This document shows, piece after piece, positions 24,791 through 33,835 of a DNA stretch of 64,000 bases. A program made the position numbers and the translations under genes. Below the pieces are notes generated by a model that saw nothing but the letters and a program-made list of their open reading frames with translations, was not told where the DNA came from and made no database searches. Location: the NCBI GenBank assembly GCA_031550725.1, contig JAVBOH010000017.1:62001-126000 (forward strand), in the 5' to 3' direction. The DNA is from UBA946 sp031550725. GTDB lineage: Bacteria; Bacillota; Clostridia; Oscillospirales; Ruminococcaceae. Every line of letters starts with the position of its first letter. Within the stretch, counting starts at the first letter, position 1.

Positions 24791-25651
24791 ATGACAGAAA
24801 AGAAAAAATTCATATGGTATCTTGTTATAACATTTGGACTGGCTTGGATTTTTCAAGCACTTGCAATACTTTCCAATCCACTGTTATCGACATTATTTTT
24901 ATCAGTGTCGATGTTTGTGCCGCTTGTTGCTGTTATCATCATAAGTAAGGGTATTACCCCTGCAAAAACAGGAATTAAATGGATGCCTAATTTCAAAAAG
25001 GGTTTGCCGTGGTACATTTTTTCATTGGTATCTCCGCTTATATTTACCGTTCTTGGAGCAGTACTTTACTTCTTGATTTTCCCTGATAAGTTCGACCCTG
25101 AATGTGGCTATTTTACAGCACTATTACCTGCTGGTACTAACCTTGGAATGTCGCCGATTACACTTCTCATTATCCAAAGTGTACAGGCTATAACCATTGC
25201 ACCGCTTATAAACGGCGTTTTTGCAGTTGGTGAGGAGGCAGGATGGCGTGGTTATATGACACCTTATCTTGTTGAAAAGCTTGGCAAAACAGCAGGGCTT
25301 ATAATTTCTGGCATAATCTGGGCAGTATGGCATTTTCCACTGATAATATTCGCAGGGTATGAATATGGTGTCGGATATTTTGGAGCACCATATACAGGGC
25401 TTGCAGGAATGTGTCTTTTCGCAACTGCACTTGGAATAATTCTTTCACTGATGTACGAAAAAGCTGGTTCAATATGGACTTGTGCTATTTTCCATGGTGC
25501 GATTAATGCAATAGCTGTATTAGGACTATATTTTACTCATGCAGGAACCACAGAATACTTGTTAGGTCCAGTTTTACCAGGGGTTATATCGATAATTCCA
25601 ACTGCAATTTTTGCAGTGATATGGCTAGTGAAAGCAAATAAAAAAGCATAA
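24791..25651 (+). CDS. CPBP family intramembrane glutamic protease
   Basis: A 286-residue polytopic membrane protein (about eight helices) of the CAAX-protease/bacteriocin-processing (Abi, PF02517) family. The conserved motifs are present: GEEAGWRGYMTPYL (EExxxR), WAVWHFPLI and IFHGAINAI. Members cleave prenylated or secreted peptides, process signals or give bacteriocin self-immunity; the role here is unknown. The start at 24791 has an AAGGAG site; the open frame extends upstream into a palindromic repeat. The stop codon lies inside the left arm of a very long terminator hairpin. Confidence 0.9.
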   Translation: MTEKKKFIWYLVITFGLAWIFQALAILSNPLLSTLFLSVSMFVPLVAVIIISKGITPAKTGIKWMPNFKKGLPWYIFSLVSPLIFTVLGAVLYFLIFPDKFDPECGYFTALLPAGTNLGMSPITLLIIQSVQAITIAPLINGVFAVGEEAGWRGYMTPYLVEKLGKTAGLIISGIIWAVWHFPLIIFAGYEYGVGYFGAPYTGLAGMCLFATALGIILSLMYEKAGSIWTCAIFHGAINAIAVLGLYFTHAGTTEYLLGPVLPGVISIIPTAIFAVIWLVKANKKA

Positions 25652-25706
25652 AATTAAAGGAGCAGCTGCATGGGAGAAATCTCGTGCAGCTGCTCCTTTA
25701 ATTTTA
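25649..25706. terminator. Long bidirectional terminator, 22-bp perfect stem
   Basis: 25649-25670 pairs perfectly with 25685-25706. A and T runs on the two flanks suit termination of both the CPBP gene and the converging GH3 gene. The left arm begins with the CPBP stop codon. Confidence 0.9.
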
Positions 25707-25708
25707 TG

Positions 25709-25757
25709 TATGCTGAACAATTCAAAAACGCCTCAAAAGCTTGCCTTTATGAATAAT
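25709..25757 (-). repeat. Partial copy of the MITE-like element (right end)
   Basis: Reads on the minus strand like the right terminus of the element at 60926-61187: a GCAAGCTTTT block, GGCGTTTTTGAATTGTTCAG and a TATACAT-like end. The rest of the element is absent. Confidence 0.65.
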
Positions 25758-25767
25758 TTATATCTAA

Positions 25768-27900
25768 TCATACCAGTTTAAACATTGTCATATTATCAGT
25801 TTCACTAGAGTCACCAATCCAAACAGTAAAGTCACCATTCTCGCTTACGAAATCCATATTGATATCATAAAATCTAAGCATTTCTTCAGTAATATCAAAG
25901 CTGACAACAGTTTCATCACCTGCATCAAGATATATCTTCTGTATACCCTTAAGCTCTTTAACAGGACGGATAACACTTCCAGTCATATCACGGATATAAA
26001 GCTGAACAACCTCTTTACCACTCATAGAGCCACTATTTTTCACGGTAACAGATGCGGTAATTTTAGTGTTATTAGTAAGTATATCTGAACTTAAATTAAC
26101 AGCCGAATATTCGAAGCTAGTATAAGAAAGTCCATGTCCAAACGAATATAATGGCTTGTTCGGCGCATCCATATAGTTTGAAATAAATCGGATAAATTCC
26201 TGTTCATCATTATGCTTTGGACGACCTGTATTGAATGTGCTGTATGTAATCGGTAGCTGACCTGTGCAGAAAGGGAAGCTCATGCTTAGCTTTGCGGATG
26301 GATTTACCTTGCCATAAATAATATTGGCAATGGCATATGCACCGCAAGTCCCTGGTAACCATGCCATTAGCATTGCACGGGATTTATCAGCCTCATTTGG
26401 TACAGCAAGCGGTCTACCGCCAAACAAAACTGTTACTATATTTGAATTAACATTATAAATCGCATCAAAAAGTTTTTTCTGATTATCAAAAAGAGATATA
26501 TCAGTGCGGCTGCGTGACTCGCCTGAGAAATCCTCATCTTCACCAAGTGCGAGTATAACGACATCAGTGTTAGCAGCGGCATTTATAGCAGCATCGTTTA
26601 CCTCATCGGTATCAACAAAAATAAAATTACAATCCTCATAAAGCTCCTCAAAAGCACCTTTTAGAGTTATAACATGGTCTTTATCAGCAAAAATTGCCCA
26701 TGACCCAGTTATCTTGTCGCTGAATGCAAGACTTCCTATTACAGAAACTTTTTTGCAGCGTGAAAGCGGCAGAATACCATCATTCTTAAGCATAACAATG
26801 CTTTCTTCAGCTGCTTCACGTGATAACTTCTTATGCTCATCACACAATACAATATCACGCTCGTCATCTAAGGACGCATCTTTATATGGATTTTCAAAAA
26901 GTCCAAGATTATTTTTAAGCTCAAGTATACGCATACAAGCATCATCAATAAGCTGTTCGGAGATTTTACCGTCATTAACAAGGCTTTCAAGGTTGTTCAA
27001 ATAACAGTCAGTTGCCATATCAATGTCACAGCCAGCCAAGATTGCTTTTTCGGAGGCATCAGCCATGTCATAGGAACTGCCATGCGAAATACTCTCATTT
27101 ATAGCAGCATAATCGGAAATAAGAACGCCGTCAAAACCCATCTTGTCACGCAAAATATCACGCATGAGCCACTTATTTGTTGTGCAAGGAATTCTATCAA
27201 GCGTGTTGAATGACGTCATGACCATGGTGACACCTGCATCAACAGCAGCGTTATATGGTGGAAGATAATCCTCAAGCAGTGTCCTTGTTGATAGCTCGAC
27301 AGGGGTATAATCACGTCCCGAGCCAGATGCTCCATATCCTGCAAAATGCTTTACGCAGGATGCAAGCCTGCCTTTTTCCTTTATATCATCGCCTTGAAAC
27401 CCCTTTACAGAGCTTTCGGCAAAACGTGAATTAAGCCATTTATCCTCTCCGCATGATTCCATGCATCTTCCCCAGCGAGCATCTCTTGAAATGTCAACCA
27501 TAGGAGAAAATGTAACATGAACACCTGCTGCCGCAGCTTCCTTGGCAGTAGCTTCGCAAATGCGCTCCGTTAACTCAAAGTTAAAGCTAGAGCCTTGTGC
27601 AATCGGCACAGGGAAGACAGTTTTATAGCCATGGATAATGTCCGTCATGAAAAGTGCAGGGATATGATGCGGTTGTTTTTCCATCATTCTGTCCTGAATG
27701 CTCATCAGCCACTTTGCACCATGCTCACCCAAAACACTTCCGATACGCAGAAAATCTTCTTCGGTGATATCAATTTTTTCAATAGAGCCAGTAGGTATAG
27801 CATAGTCACTAAGATACATACCACCCAACTGCACAAGCTGTTCGATTTTTTCTTTTAGTGTCATATCAGACAGCAGTTCTGCTAATTTTGACTTTTCCAT
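25768..27900 (-). CDS. Glycoside hydrolase family 3 beta-glucosidase (BglX-like)
   Basis: A 710-residue cytoplasmic GH3 enzyme. The N-domain shows DMTLKEKIEQLVQLGG, PALFMTDIIHGYKTVFP, ISRDARWGRCMESCGED and SCVKHFAGYG; the nucleophile is Asp263 in GVLISDYAAI. The C-domain contains VVILALGEDEDFSGESRSR, with the likely acid/base Glu, and NIVTVLFGGRPL; a fibronectin-III-like domain closes the protein (KNSGSMSGKEVVQLYIRD). The BglX-type motifs favour beta-glucosidase activity on cello-oligosaccharides. AAGGAG ribosome site. A MITE-like element occupies the upstream region and may influence expression. Confidence 0.92.
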   Translation of the reverse strand: MEKSKLAELLSDMTLKEKIEQLVQLGGMYLSDYAIPTGSIEKIDITEEDFLRIGSVLGEHGAKWLMSIQDRMMEKQPHHIPALFMTDIIHGYKTVFPVPIAQGSSFNFELTERICEATAKEAAAAGVHVTFSPMVDISRDARWGRCMESCGEDKWLNSRFAESSVKGFQGDDIKEKGRLASCVKHFAGYGASGSGRDYTPVELSTRTLLEDYLPPYNAAVDAGVTMVMTSFNTLDRIPCTTNKWLMRDILRDKMGFDGVLISDYAAINESISHGSSYDMADASEKAILAGCDIDMATDCYLNNLESLVNDGKISEQLIDDACMRILELKNNLGLFENPYKDASLDDERDIVLCDEHKKLSREAAEESIVMLKNDGILPLSRCKKVSVIGSLAFSDKITGSWAIFADKDHVITLKGAFEELYEDCNFIFVDTDEVNDAAINAAANTDVVILALGEDEDFSGESRSRTDISLFDNQKKLFDAIYNVNSNIVTVLFGGRPLAVPNEADKSRAMLMAWLPGTCGAYAIANIIYGKVNPSAKLSMSFPFCTGQLPITYSTFNTGRPKHNDEQEFIRFISNYMDAPNKPLYSFGHGLSYTSFEYSAVNLSSDILTNNTKITASVTVKNSGSMSGKEVVQLYIRDMTGSVIRPVKELKGIQKIYLDAGDETVVSFDITEEMLRFYDINMDFVSENGDFTVWIGDSSETDNMTMFKLV

Positions 27901-27926
27901 AGTATTATACTCCTTAAATTAATGCG

Positions 27927-28128
27927 GCTATTGAAAAAACGATATTTTTTCAACGTACTACTTGATTGACGTCTGCTTACAAAATAATTTTCTATTAAAA
28001 TCATTTTGTAAATGCAAGGGTTTTTTACATAAAAAATTTATTTCAAAAACCTTGCATTTGAATAATTCAAAACCACTTCCAAAGCAAGCTTTTACGACGT
28101 TTTTGAATTATTCAGCAGACATTAAATT
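27927..28128 (+). repeat. MITE-like multi-hairpin element, copy A
   Basis: Four consecutive hairpins: 27931-27953; 27977-28011 (15-bp arms, one mismatch); 28013-28056; and 28060-28113, ending TTCAGCAGACATTAAA. The order and the linker TTGATTGACGTCT match copy B at 60926-61187, while stem arms differ in a base-pair-preserving way (GAATAATTC/GAATTATTC here, GAACAATTC/GAATTGTTC there). It fills the space between the GH3 start and a palindromic repeat pair. Confidence 0.8.
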
Positions 28129-28131
28129 AAA

Positions 28132-28223
28132 CGGGCGAACGCAGTTCACTCCTACTATTTCGTTACACCAAAATATTTACATTTTGCGAATGAATTTTTG
28201 TAGGAGCGACCTGTGATCGCCCG
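28132..28223. repeat. Palindromic GTAGGAG repeats, head-to-head pair
   Basis: A reversed unit (28132-28155) and a forward unit (28200-28223), with arms GTGAAC/GTTCGC and GCGACC/GATCGC, separated by 44 bases, downstream of clpE. Confidence 0.75.
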
Positions 28224-28257
28224 ATTTTGCATATTTGAACAACAGTCTTAACAATTA

Positions 28258-30636
28258 TTACGCAGTAGTTATTTCAAGCTCATTCTTCTTATCACCAATT
28301 TTAATAGTAGTGAAAGGTTCAGCAGTTGAATTAATAATTAACTCCGCAACAGTGTCCTCAATATCGGTGCGAATAAACTTACGGATATCTCTAGCACCGA
28401 ATTTCTGACCGAAAGCTTTCTCTGCAATAATGCTAAGTGCTTTTTTTGATGTCTTTAGTTTAATACCCTTTTCTTCAAGAGCTTCTTTCATTTCATCAAG
28501 CATCAAAGCGGCAATCTGCTCATAATCCTCCATATTAAGAGGATTAAAGACAACAACCTCATCGATACGTCCGAGGAACTCAGGGCGCAGGAAGTTTGAT
28601 AGTGCCTTCATAGCCTTTTCTTTTGAAATGTCCGATATAGACTTGTCAAAGCCGACACCTGATGATTTATCGGTTGAGCCAGCATTTGATGTCATAGCAA
28701 TAATTGTGTTTTCAAAGGAAACAGAACGTCCTTGTGCATCATTAATTCTGCCCTCGTCAAGAATTTGAAGAAGAACATTCATAACATCAGGATGAGCCTT
28801 TTCAATTTCATCGAAAAGTACAACGGAATATGGCTTTCTGCGTACCTTTTCTGTAAGCTGACCAGACTCCTCAAACCCAACATACCCAGGAGGTGAGCCT
28901 ATTAGACGAGAAACAGTATGCTGTTCCATATATTCGTTCATGTTAATACGAATTAGTGGGTCATTACCGTCAAAAAGTTCATTTGCAAGCACCTTAACAA
29001 GTTCAGTTTTACCAACACCAGTAGGACCAACGAAAATAAATGATGCAGGTCGTCTGCGCTTGCTAAGCTGTACCTTTGAACGCTTAACAGCCTTACTGAC
29101 AAGTGTACAAGCCTCATCCTGACCAATAATATGCTTTTCTAAGTTTTCTTTAAGCATTGCAACTTTTATATATTCGCTTTCAATCGCTTTGCTTGCAGGA
29201 ATACCTGTCCAAAGCTCAATTACCTTAGCGATATCTTCTTCGGTAACATAAATAGTTTCAAGAATTTCAGTGAGTTCTGCTTTTTCTTTTTCAAGACGCA
29301 TAACCTCTGCTTTATTTTTTGCAAGTGCCTCATAATCAGGCTCATCATCATCTTCAATTGATGAAACAATAGCAGTATGTCTTTCCAGTTCTTTTAAAAC
29401 GCTGTCATACTTTGCAATTTCAGGACTGCGGATACTTCTGCAAGCACAGGCTTCATCAAGCAAATCGATTGCTTTGTCAGGTAAAAATCTGTCGTTGATA
29501 TAACGCTCGGAAAGCACTGCACACATTTTTAGGAGTGCATCGGTAATCTTCACACGATGGTGGGCCTCATAATATTTTCTGATACCCAAAAGTACTCCTT
29601 CGGTTTCAGTAACAGTAGGCTCATTAATGGTAACAGGCTGGAAACGTCTTTCCAAAGCGGAGTCCTTTTCGATATATTTACGGTATTCACCAAAAGTTGT
29701 TGCACCAATAACCTGAACTTCACCACGGGAAAGTGCAGGCTTAAGAATATTAGCGGCATTCATAGACCCTTCGGAGTCACCGGCACCAATAATACTATGC
29801 ACCTCATCTATAAAGAGGATAACATTACCCTCATCCTTAATCTCATCAATAAGCCCTTTTACACGGCTTTCAAACTGTCCACGGAATTGTGTGCCTGCAA
29901 CAAGTGAAGTTAAGTCGAGAAGATAAACCTTTTTATCTTTAAGGTTAAACGGAACATCACCCGATGCAATTTTTTGAGCAATACCCTCTGCAATAGCAGT
30001 TTTACCAACACCCGGTTCACCAATTAAGCAAGGGTTATTCTTCTGACGCCTTGATAAAATCTGAATAGTGCGGGCAATTTCCTTATCTCTGCCGATAATA
30101 TTATCAAGCTTGCCTTTTTCAGCACGGTCAGATAAATTTGTGCAATAGTTATTAAGGAACTTAAGCTTTTTACCCTCTGGCGCTTTCTTATTTTTATTAT
30201 TTTTATTCTTACTAGAGCTGTTTGGTGCGGACTGAATATTTTCAGCATCACCAGCATTTTCACCTGCACCGGAAATCATATCCTGAATGTTTGAAAAGAA
30301 ATCATCATCAGACATATCACTTTCAGCAGCTTTCTGAAACTGCTCCTTTAAATTCGGCATATTGCCAAGCAAATTCTGAATGAAGTTAGGCAAAGCGCCT
30401 GTACCGCCGAGCTTAAATGAATCGCCGTCAATTGATTCGGAAAATTCAGTCATCTGGTCTGCAAAGGTTTCAACATCATCCTCATCAATACCCATCTCGT
30501 CAATGTATTCCTTAACTTGAGGAATACCGAGCTCCTTTGCACAAACCAAACATAGTCCCTCGTTACGTTTTTCTGTACCCTGCATAGCTGTAATAAAAAC
30601 CACAGCCGTACGTTTATTGCATCGTGTACATAGCAT
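28258..30636 (-). CDS. clpE: ClpE-like Hsp100 ATPase with N-terminal zinc finger
   Basis: A 792-residue AAA+ unfoldase that feeds substrates to ClpP. The N-terminus carries a four-Cys zinc finger (Cys3, Cys6, Cys29, Cys32) followed by an acidic and Asn/Lys-rich linker (to about 170) instead of the Clp N-domain of ClpC. AAA-1 has GEPGVGKTAIAEG (about 207) and VILFIDEVHSIIGAG; the middle region is a coiled coil (about 420-455); AAA-2 has FIFVGPTGVGKTELVK (about 535), SVVLFDEIEKAHPDV and EFLGRIDEVVVF. The zinc finger points to ClpE. No CtsR heptads were found upstream. Confidence 0.88.
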   Translation of the reverse strand: MLCTRCNKRTAVVFITAMQGTEKRNEGLCLVCAKELGIPQVKEYIDEMGIDEDDVETFADQMTEFSESIDGDSFKLGGTGALPNFIQNLLGNMPNLKEQFQKAAESDMSDDDFFSNIQDMISGAGENAGDAENIQSAPNSSSKNKNNKNKKAPEGKKLKFLNNYCTNLSDRAEKGKLDNIIGRDKEIARTIQILSRRQKNNPCLIGEPGVGKTAIAEGIAQKIASGDVPFNLKDKKVYLLDLTSLVAGTQFRGQFESRVKGLIDEIKDEGNVILFIDEVHSIIGAGDSEGSMNAANILKPALSRGEVQVIGATTFGEYRKYIEKDSALERRFQPVTINEPTVTETEGVLLGIRKYYEAHHRVKITDALLKMCAVLSERYINDRFLPDKAIDLLDEACACRSIRSPEIAKYDSVLKELERHTAIVSSIEDDDEPDYEALAKNKAEVMRLEKEKAELTEILETIYVTEEDIAKVIELWTGIPASKAIESEYIKVAMLKENLEKHIIGQDEACTLVSKAVKRSKVQLSKRRRPASFIFVGPTGVGKTELVKVLANELFDGNDPLIRINMNEYMEQHTVSRLIGSPPGYVGFEESGQLTEKVRRKPYSVVLFDEIEKAHPDVMNVLLQILDEGRINDAQGRSVSFENTIIAMTSNAGSTDKSSGVGFDKSISDISKEKAMKALSNFLRPEFLGRIDEVVVFNPLNMEDYEQIAALMLDEMKEALEEKGIKLKTSKKALSIIAEKAFGQKFGARDIRKFIRTDIEDTVAELIINSTAEPFTTIKIGDKKNELEITTA

Positions 30637-30686
30637 AAAATTATGACCATCCTTTCTAAAGTCCTGCTAATGCCGAATATTATGTC

Positions 30687-30716
30687 ATTATGCAAGACAG
30701 CGCTTGATTATTTCAA
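30687..30716 (-). promoter_or_regulatory. Probable promoter of clpE
   Basis: On the minus strand TTGAAA (complement of 30711-30716), 18-base spacer, CATAAT (complement of 30687-30692), about 50 bases before the start codon. Confidence 0.5.
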
Positions 30717-30764
30717 GCAAATATATGAGCCGATTAAATCGGAAATAAACAAAATAAGCTTAAT

Positions 30765-31664
30765 TTATTGTTTCAATAAAAATGTCTGGAAAAGTGAAAA
30801 CATACCATAATAAACCCATTTAAAAACATAGGTCTGAGCAATGCTTACAGTACTAATAACAGCATTTTCATCACCTGTTAAGCTGATAAAAATATTACAA
30901 AGCAAAACAAAAACTGCTATAAAAATCAAGGCTTTTAATGCACCCAGCAAACCGCCTAAAAAGCTGTTTAAATTGCTTATTGCAGGCAGATAATCAACGA
31001 TTTTTAATACCCTTCCGATAATATTAAACAGAAGTGTAACTAAAGCAAAAACAATTGCAAAAATGCAGTACCCAATTATTTTTACAATAACAGGTCTTAT
31101 AATAAGGCTTTCGATTTTGTCAGCGAATGTAGCCTTGCTGACAGTAAGCATATCAAGCTTGTCTGTGACGGAATATTCATTGCCGTTAAAATAAGTTTTT
31201 GCATTGTTCACAATTTCATCGGGTACAATGTTCTCCATGCTCTCGGTAATTTTAACACCGATATCAATATAAACTTTATCAAGTGCTTCGGAAAATTTTT
31301 CATTTGCCATAAGTGATGTCATATCAGCGTTATTATAATAATCAAGCAAATCCTGACTATTTTTAATAACCTCGCTGATATCTTTACCATCAAGATACTC
31401 GGAAAAAGTATCATTAATAACGGCTGTGGGGTCATATTGACTAATAACTTCATCGGTTTTCTCATTAAGCTTTTCAATGACATAAGGGTGTATAGTTTTG
31501 TCATAAACATAATCGGAGCTTATTTGACTTACAAAAGATGCAGCACAAAATGCCGCAGCAATTCCGATAAACGAAACAACCGTAACAACAAAACCTTTAT
31601 TAGCACCCTGTATAATTCCGATAACCAATATAAGTATAATAATTATATCTAAAATATAGTTCAA
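30765..31664 (-). CDS. CvpA family membrane protein
   Basis: A 299-residue membrane protein of the CvpA (colicin V production) family. The N-terminal helices contain the family pattern LDIIIILILVIGIIQGANKGFVVTVVSFIG; a soluble loop of about 120 residues follows (residues 60-180), then two or three more helices with GYCIFAIVFALVTLLFNIIGR and LNSFLGGLLGALKALIFIAV. The family affects purine-linked phenotypes and cell-surface processes, but its biochemical role is unsettled. I read a TTG start at 31664 with GGAGG four bases upstream, which places it just after the preceding gene's stop. Confidence 0.82.
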   Translation of the reverse strand: MNYILDIIIILILVIGIIQGANKGFVVTVVSFIGIAAAFCAASFVSQISSDYVYDKTIHPYVIEKLNEKTDEVISQYDPTAVINDTFSEYLDGKDISEVIKNSQDLLDYYNNADMTSLMANEKFSEALDKVYIDIGVKITESMENIVPDEIVNNAKTYFNGNEYSVTDKLDMLTVSKATFADKIESLIIRPVIVKIIGYCIFAIVFALVTLLFNIIGRVLKIVDYLPAISNLNSFLGGLLGALKALIFIAVFVLLCNIFISLTGDENAVISTVSIAQTYVFKWVYYGMFSLFQTFLLKQ

Positions 31665-31677
31665 GCTGCCTCCAATA

Positions 31678-32871
31678 TCAATTATAATCAATCCTGTTAA
31701 TCTCGTCATATCCAAGCAGGAAGATGTATTTATCAATACGTACAAAATCATCATAATCGGACAAAAGCTCAGCAGTTGAAGTCATTTCACCTGCACTGTT
31801 GAAAGCAAAGATATCCGTACGTGAGTGAATATAAACAGTGTCACCAACACAATCAACATTAAGCGCAACAAAATCAAGCGGAATTTCAGCCGTTTCGTTT
31901 GAAACACTGTCAATGGTGACGAGCGTTGAGCATCTGCGTTCGGTATCATCAAAAATAAGTGCGCAAAGTCCCGATGAAACCTCATAATCCTTTAAATCTC
32001 TGTCATAAGAATAGCTGTCAATTAAAATACCATTAGTATCAAAGTATTCACATTTTGTATCGCCTATGACAATGATTTTGTCACTGCCAAATGTTTTAAC
32101 ATTTAAAGCAAGTGTTTCAATATCACCTGATTTCCATATAGGTTCAGGGTTTCCGAGGGAATCATAGTTAATTTTATTGAACTTATAATATAAAATTTCT
32201 GAAACAAGAATGCCACCCTTTGAGCCAAGCGTTGTGATATAACAGCCGTCGTTATCGGCATTAAAGCAGATATCGATAATTCTGTTTACAGAGCTGTAAT
32301 TAAAGATATTATTGCCATTTGCATCATAAATCATGAGCGATGCCATAAACTTTTCGCTTTTTGTAACAACAGCAGAATAATCATTGCCGCTGATACGAGC
32401 AAGCAGGATAGGTGCTTCAGTTTTAATCTCATAAACTTGCTTATATTTTGTCATAAGCCTGAAGCTTTTGCCGCCCAAATCATAAATAAGAGCTTTTTTC
32501 GAGGATGTGGTTAAAATCGGATTAGCAAAGGTATGCTGTGCAGTGAAAAGTGGCTTGCCATCGAGATTATATGTGAAATATCTAGAGTCATCAAGCACAC
32601 AAATGCCACTGTCAAGTCCATCAAGCTGATAGCTCGCTCCACCCTCAATTGAAAGCGGGAAATACCCCTCAGCAAGCTCGGCAGAATTAGTAGTAGTCGG
32701 GATTTTATTTAAGATACCATTTAATTTTGGGTACCATAATGAACGTGTTGAAACGACAGAAAGTGCTATTACAGCAATAACTAAAATTACTATAAGCTTT
32801 TTGAGAAAACGCTTTGTTTTCTTTTGCTGACGACGTTTTTTTATATCAGCGGAAATGTCTGTAACAGCCAA
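31678..32871 (-). CDS. DUF5711-type membrane-anchored beta-propeller-like protein
   Basis: A 397-residue protein with a short basic cytoplasmic N-terminus (KKRRQQKKTKRFLKK), one membrane helix (about 27-45, LIVILVIAVIALSVVST) and a large extracytoplasmic domain of repeated four-strand units (for example SGICVLDDSRYFTYNLDGK, and YDANGNNIFNYSS) suggestive of a beta-propeller. It matches my recollection of DUF5711 proteins of Clostridia, whose function is unknown. TTG start at 32871 behind AAGGAGG. It is probably co-transcribed with the CvpA gene 13 bases downstream. Confidence 0.7.
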   Translation of the reverse strand: MAVTDISADIKKRRQQKKTKRFLKKLIVILVIAVIALSVVSTRSLWYPKLNGILNKIPTTTNSAELAEGYFPLSIEGGASYQLDGLDSGICVLDDSRYFTYNLDGKPLFTAQHTFANPILTTSSKKALIYDLGGKSFRLMTKYKQVYEIKTEAPILLARISGNDYSAVVTKSEKFMASLMIYDANGNNIFNYSSVNRIIDICFNADNDGCYITTLGSKGGILVSEILYYKFNKINYDSLGNPEPIWKSGDIETLALNVKTFGSDKIIVIGDTKCEYFDTNGILIDSYSYDRDLKDYEVSSGLCALIFDDTERRCSTLVTIDSVSNETAEIPLDFVALNVDCVGDTVYIHSRTDIFAFNSAGEMTSTAELLSDYDDFVRIDKYIFLLGYDEINRIDYN

Positions 32872-32976
32872 GTTTAGCCCCTCCTTGAACATAAATGTTT
32901 ATATATTCAAATTCTTTGTATGGTGCGGCATCATCGACGCACCGCCACAGATTTAGTAAGCTTAGGATTAACATTA

Positions 32977-33711
32977 TCAATAAAATATCTCATTAAGGAA
33001 AAGTCCATGTGGTTCAGCGGTTTTTCCTGCAAGAGAACGATTTTTTTTCTCAAGTATCATAGGTATATCATCAGCCCCAATTTTACCCTCGGCAACATAA
33101 ATAAGTGTTCCTGCAATAATCCTAACCATATTATACAAGAAGCCGTCACCATTTACAACAATTTTCACCATATTTTCATCTTTGTACACATTGCAATTAT
33201 ATACAGTACGCACACAATTCTCTTTAAGATTAGCTGTGCCGCAAAGAGAAGTAAAATCCTTTGTGCCGACAAAATGCTGTGCTGCATAGTCAAGAAGCAG
33301 GGCATCAATTGGATAGGGGTAATGCAAAGTCATATCACTAGAAAATACATTGCGAACAATTGAATTGTCAATAAGATAAACATATTCCTTACCCTTGCAG
33401 TCAAACCTTGCGTGAAAGTCTAAATCAGTATCTTCGCAGGATAAAAAGGCGATATCACGGGGTAAAACTCTATTTGCAGCTCTTAGCAGATTTTCGCATG
33501 GTATTTGACATTCTGTTAGAAAATTAAAGCAGAATTTATTTGCATGAACTCCAGTATCGGTGCGTGAACAGCCATTAATAATGACATTACATTTTAGCAT
33601 TTCGCAAAGTGTGTCTTCAACAATATTTTGTATAGCAACCGCATTATCCTGACGCTGAAAGCCATGATAAGCAGTCCCACGATATGACATATAAACTTTT
33701 ATGTTACGCAT
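32977..33711 (-). CDS. truA: tRNA pseudouridine(38-40) synthase
   Basis: A 244-residue enzyme converting uridines 38-40 of the tRNA anticodon arm to pseudouridine. Motifs: MSYRGTAYHGFQRQ, the catalytic NGCSRTDTGVHA with the essential Asp, RVLPRDIAFLSCE, ARFDCKGKEYVYLI and VNGDGFLYNMVRIIAGTLI. Length fits. It lies downstream of ecfA1-ecfA2-ecfT in the same orientation, the usual Firmicutes arrangement, although a palindromic repeat occupies the 124-base gap. Confidence 0.95.
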   Translation of the reverse strand: MRNIKVYMSYRGTAYHGFQRQDNAVAIQNIVEDTLCEMLKCNVIINGCSRTDTGVHANKFCFNFLTECQIPCENLLRAANRVLPRDIAFLSCEDTDLDFHARFDCKGKEYVYLIDNSIVRNVFSSDMTLHYPYPIDALLLDYAAQHFVGTKDFTSLCGTANLKENCVRTVYNCNVYKDENMVKIVVNGDGFLYNMVRIIAGTLIYVAEGKIGADDIPMILEKKNRSLAGKTAEPHGLFLNEIFY

Positions 33712-33738
33712 GAATTTATCTCCATGTAATGTAATATT

Positions 33739-33825
33739 GTAGGTGTGATGCGTACAGCGTTTTAATCACCCGTATTTAATGAGATGTTATTGAGAGATAC
33801 GCAATAGCGTTATAATCGTCCCTAC
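33739..33825. repeat. Diverged palindromic repeat pair
   Basis: A forward unit (33739-33772, GTAGGTGTGAT...ATCACCCG) and a reversed unit (about 33792-33825, ending GTCCCTAC) of the GTAGGG family, with longer inner loops than other copies, between truA and ecfT. Confidence 0.6.
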
Positions 33826-33835
33826 AAATATTTTT

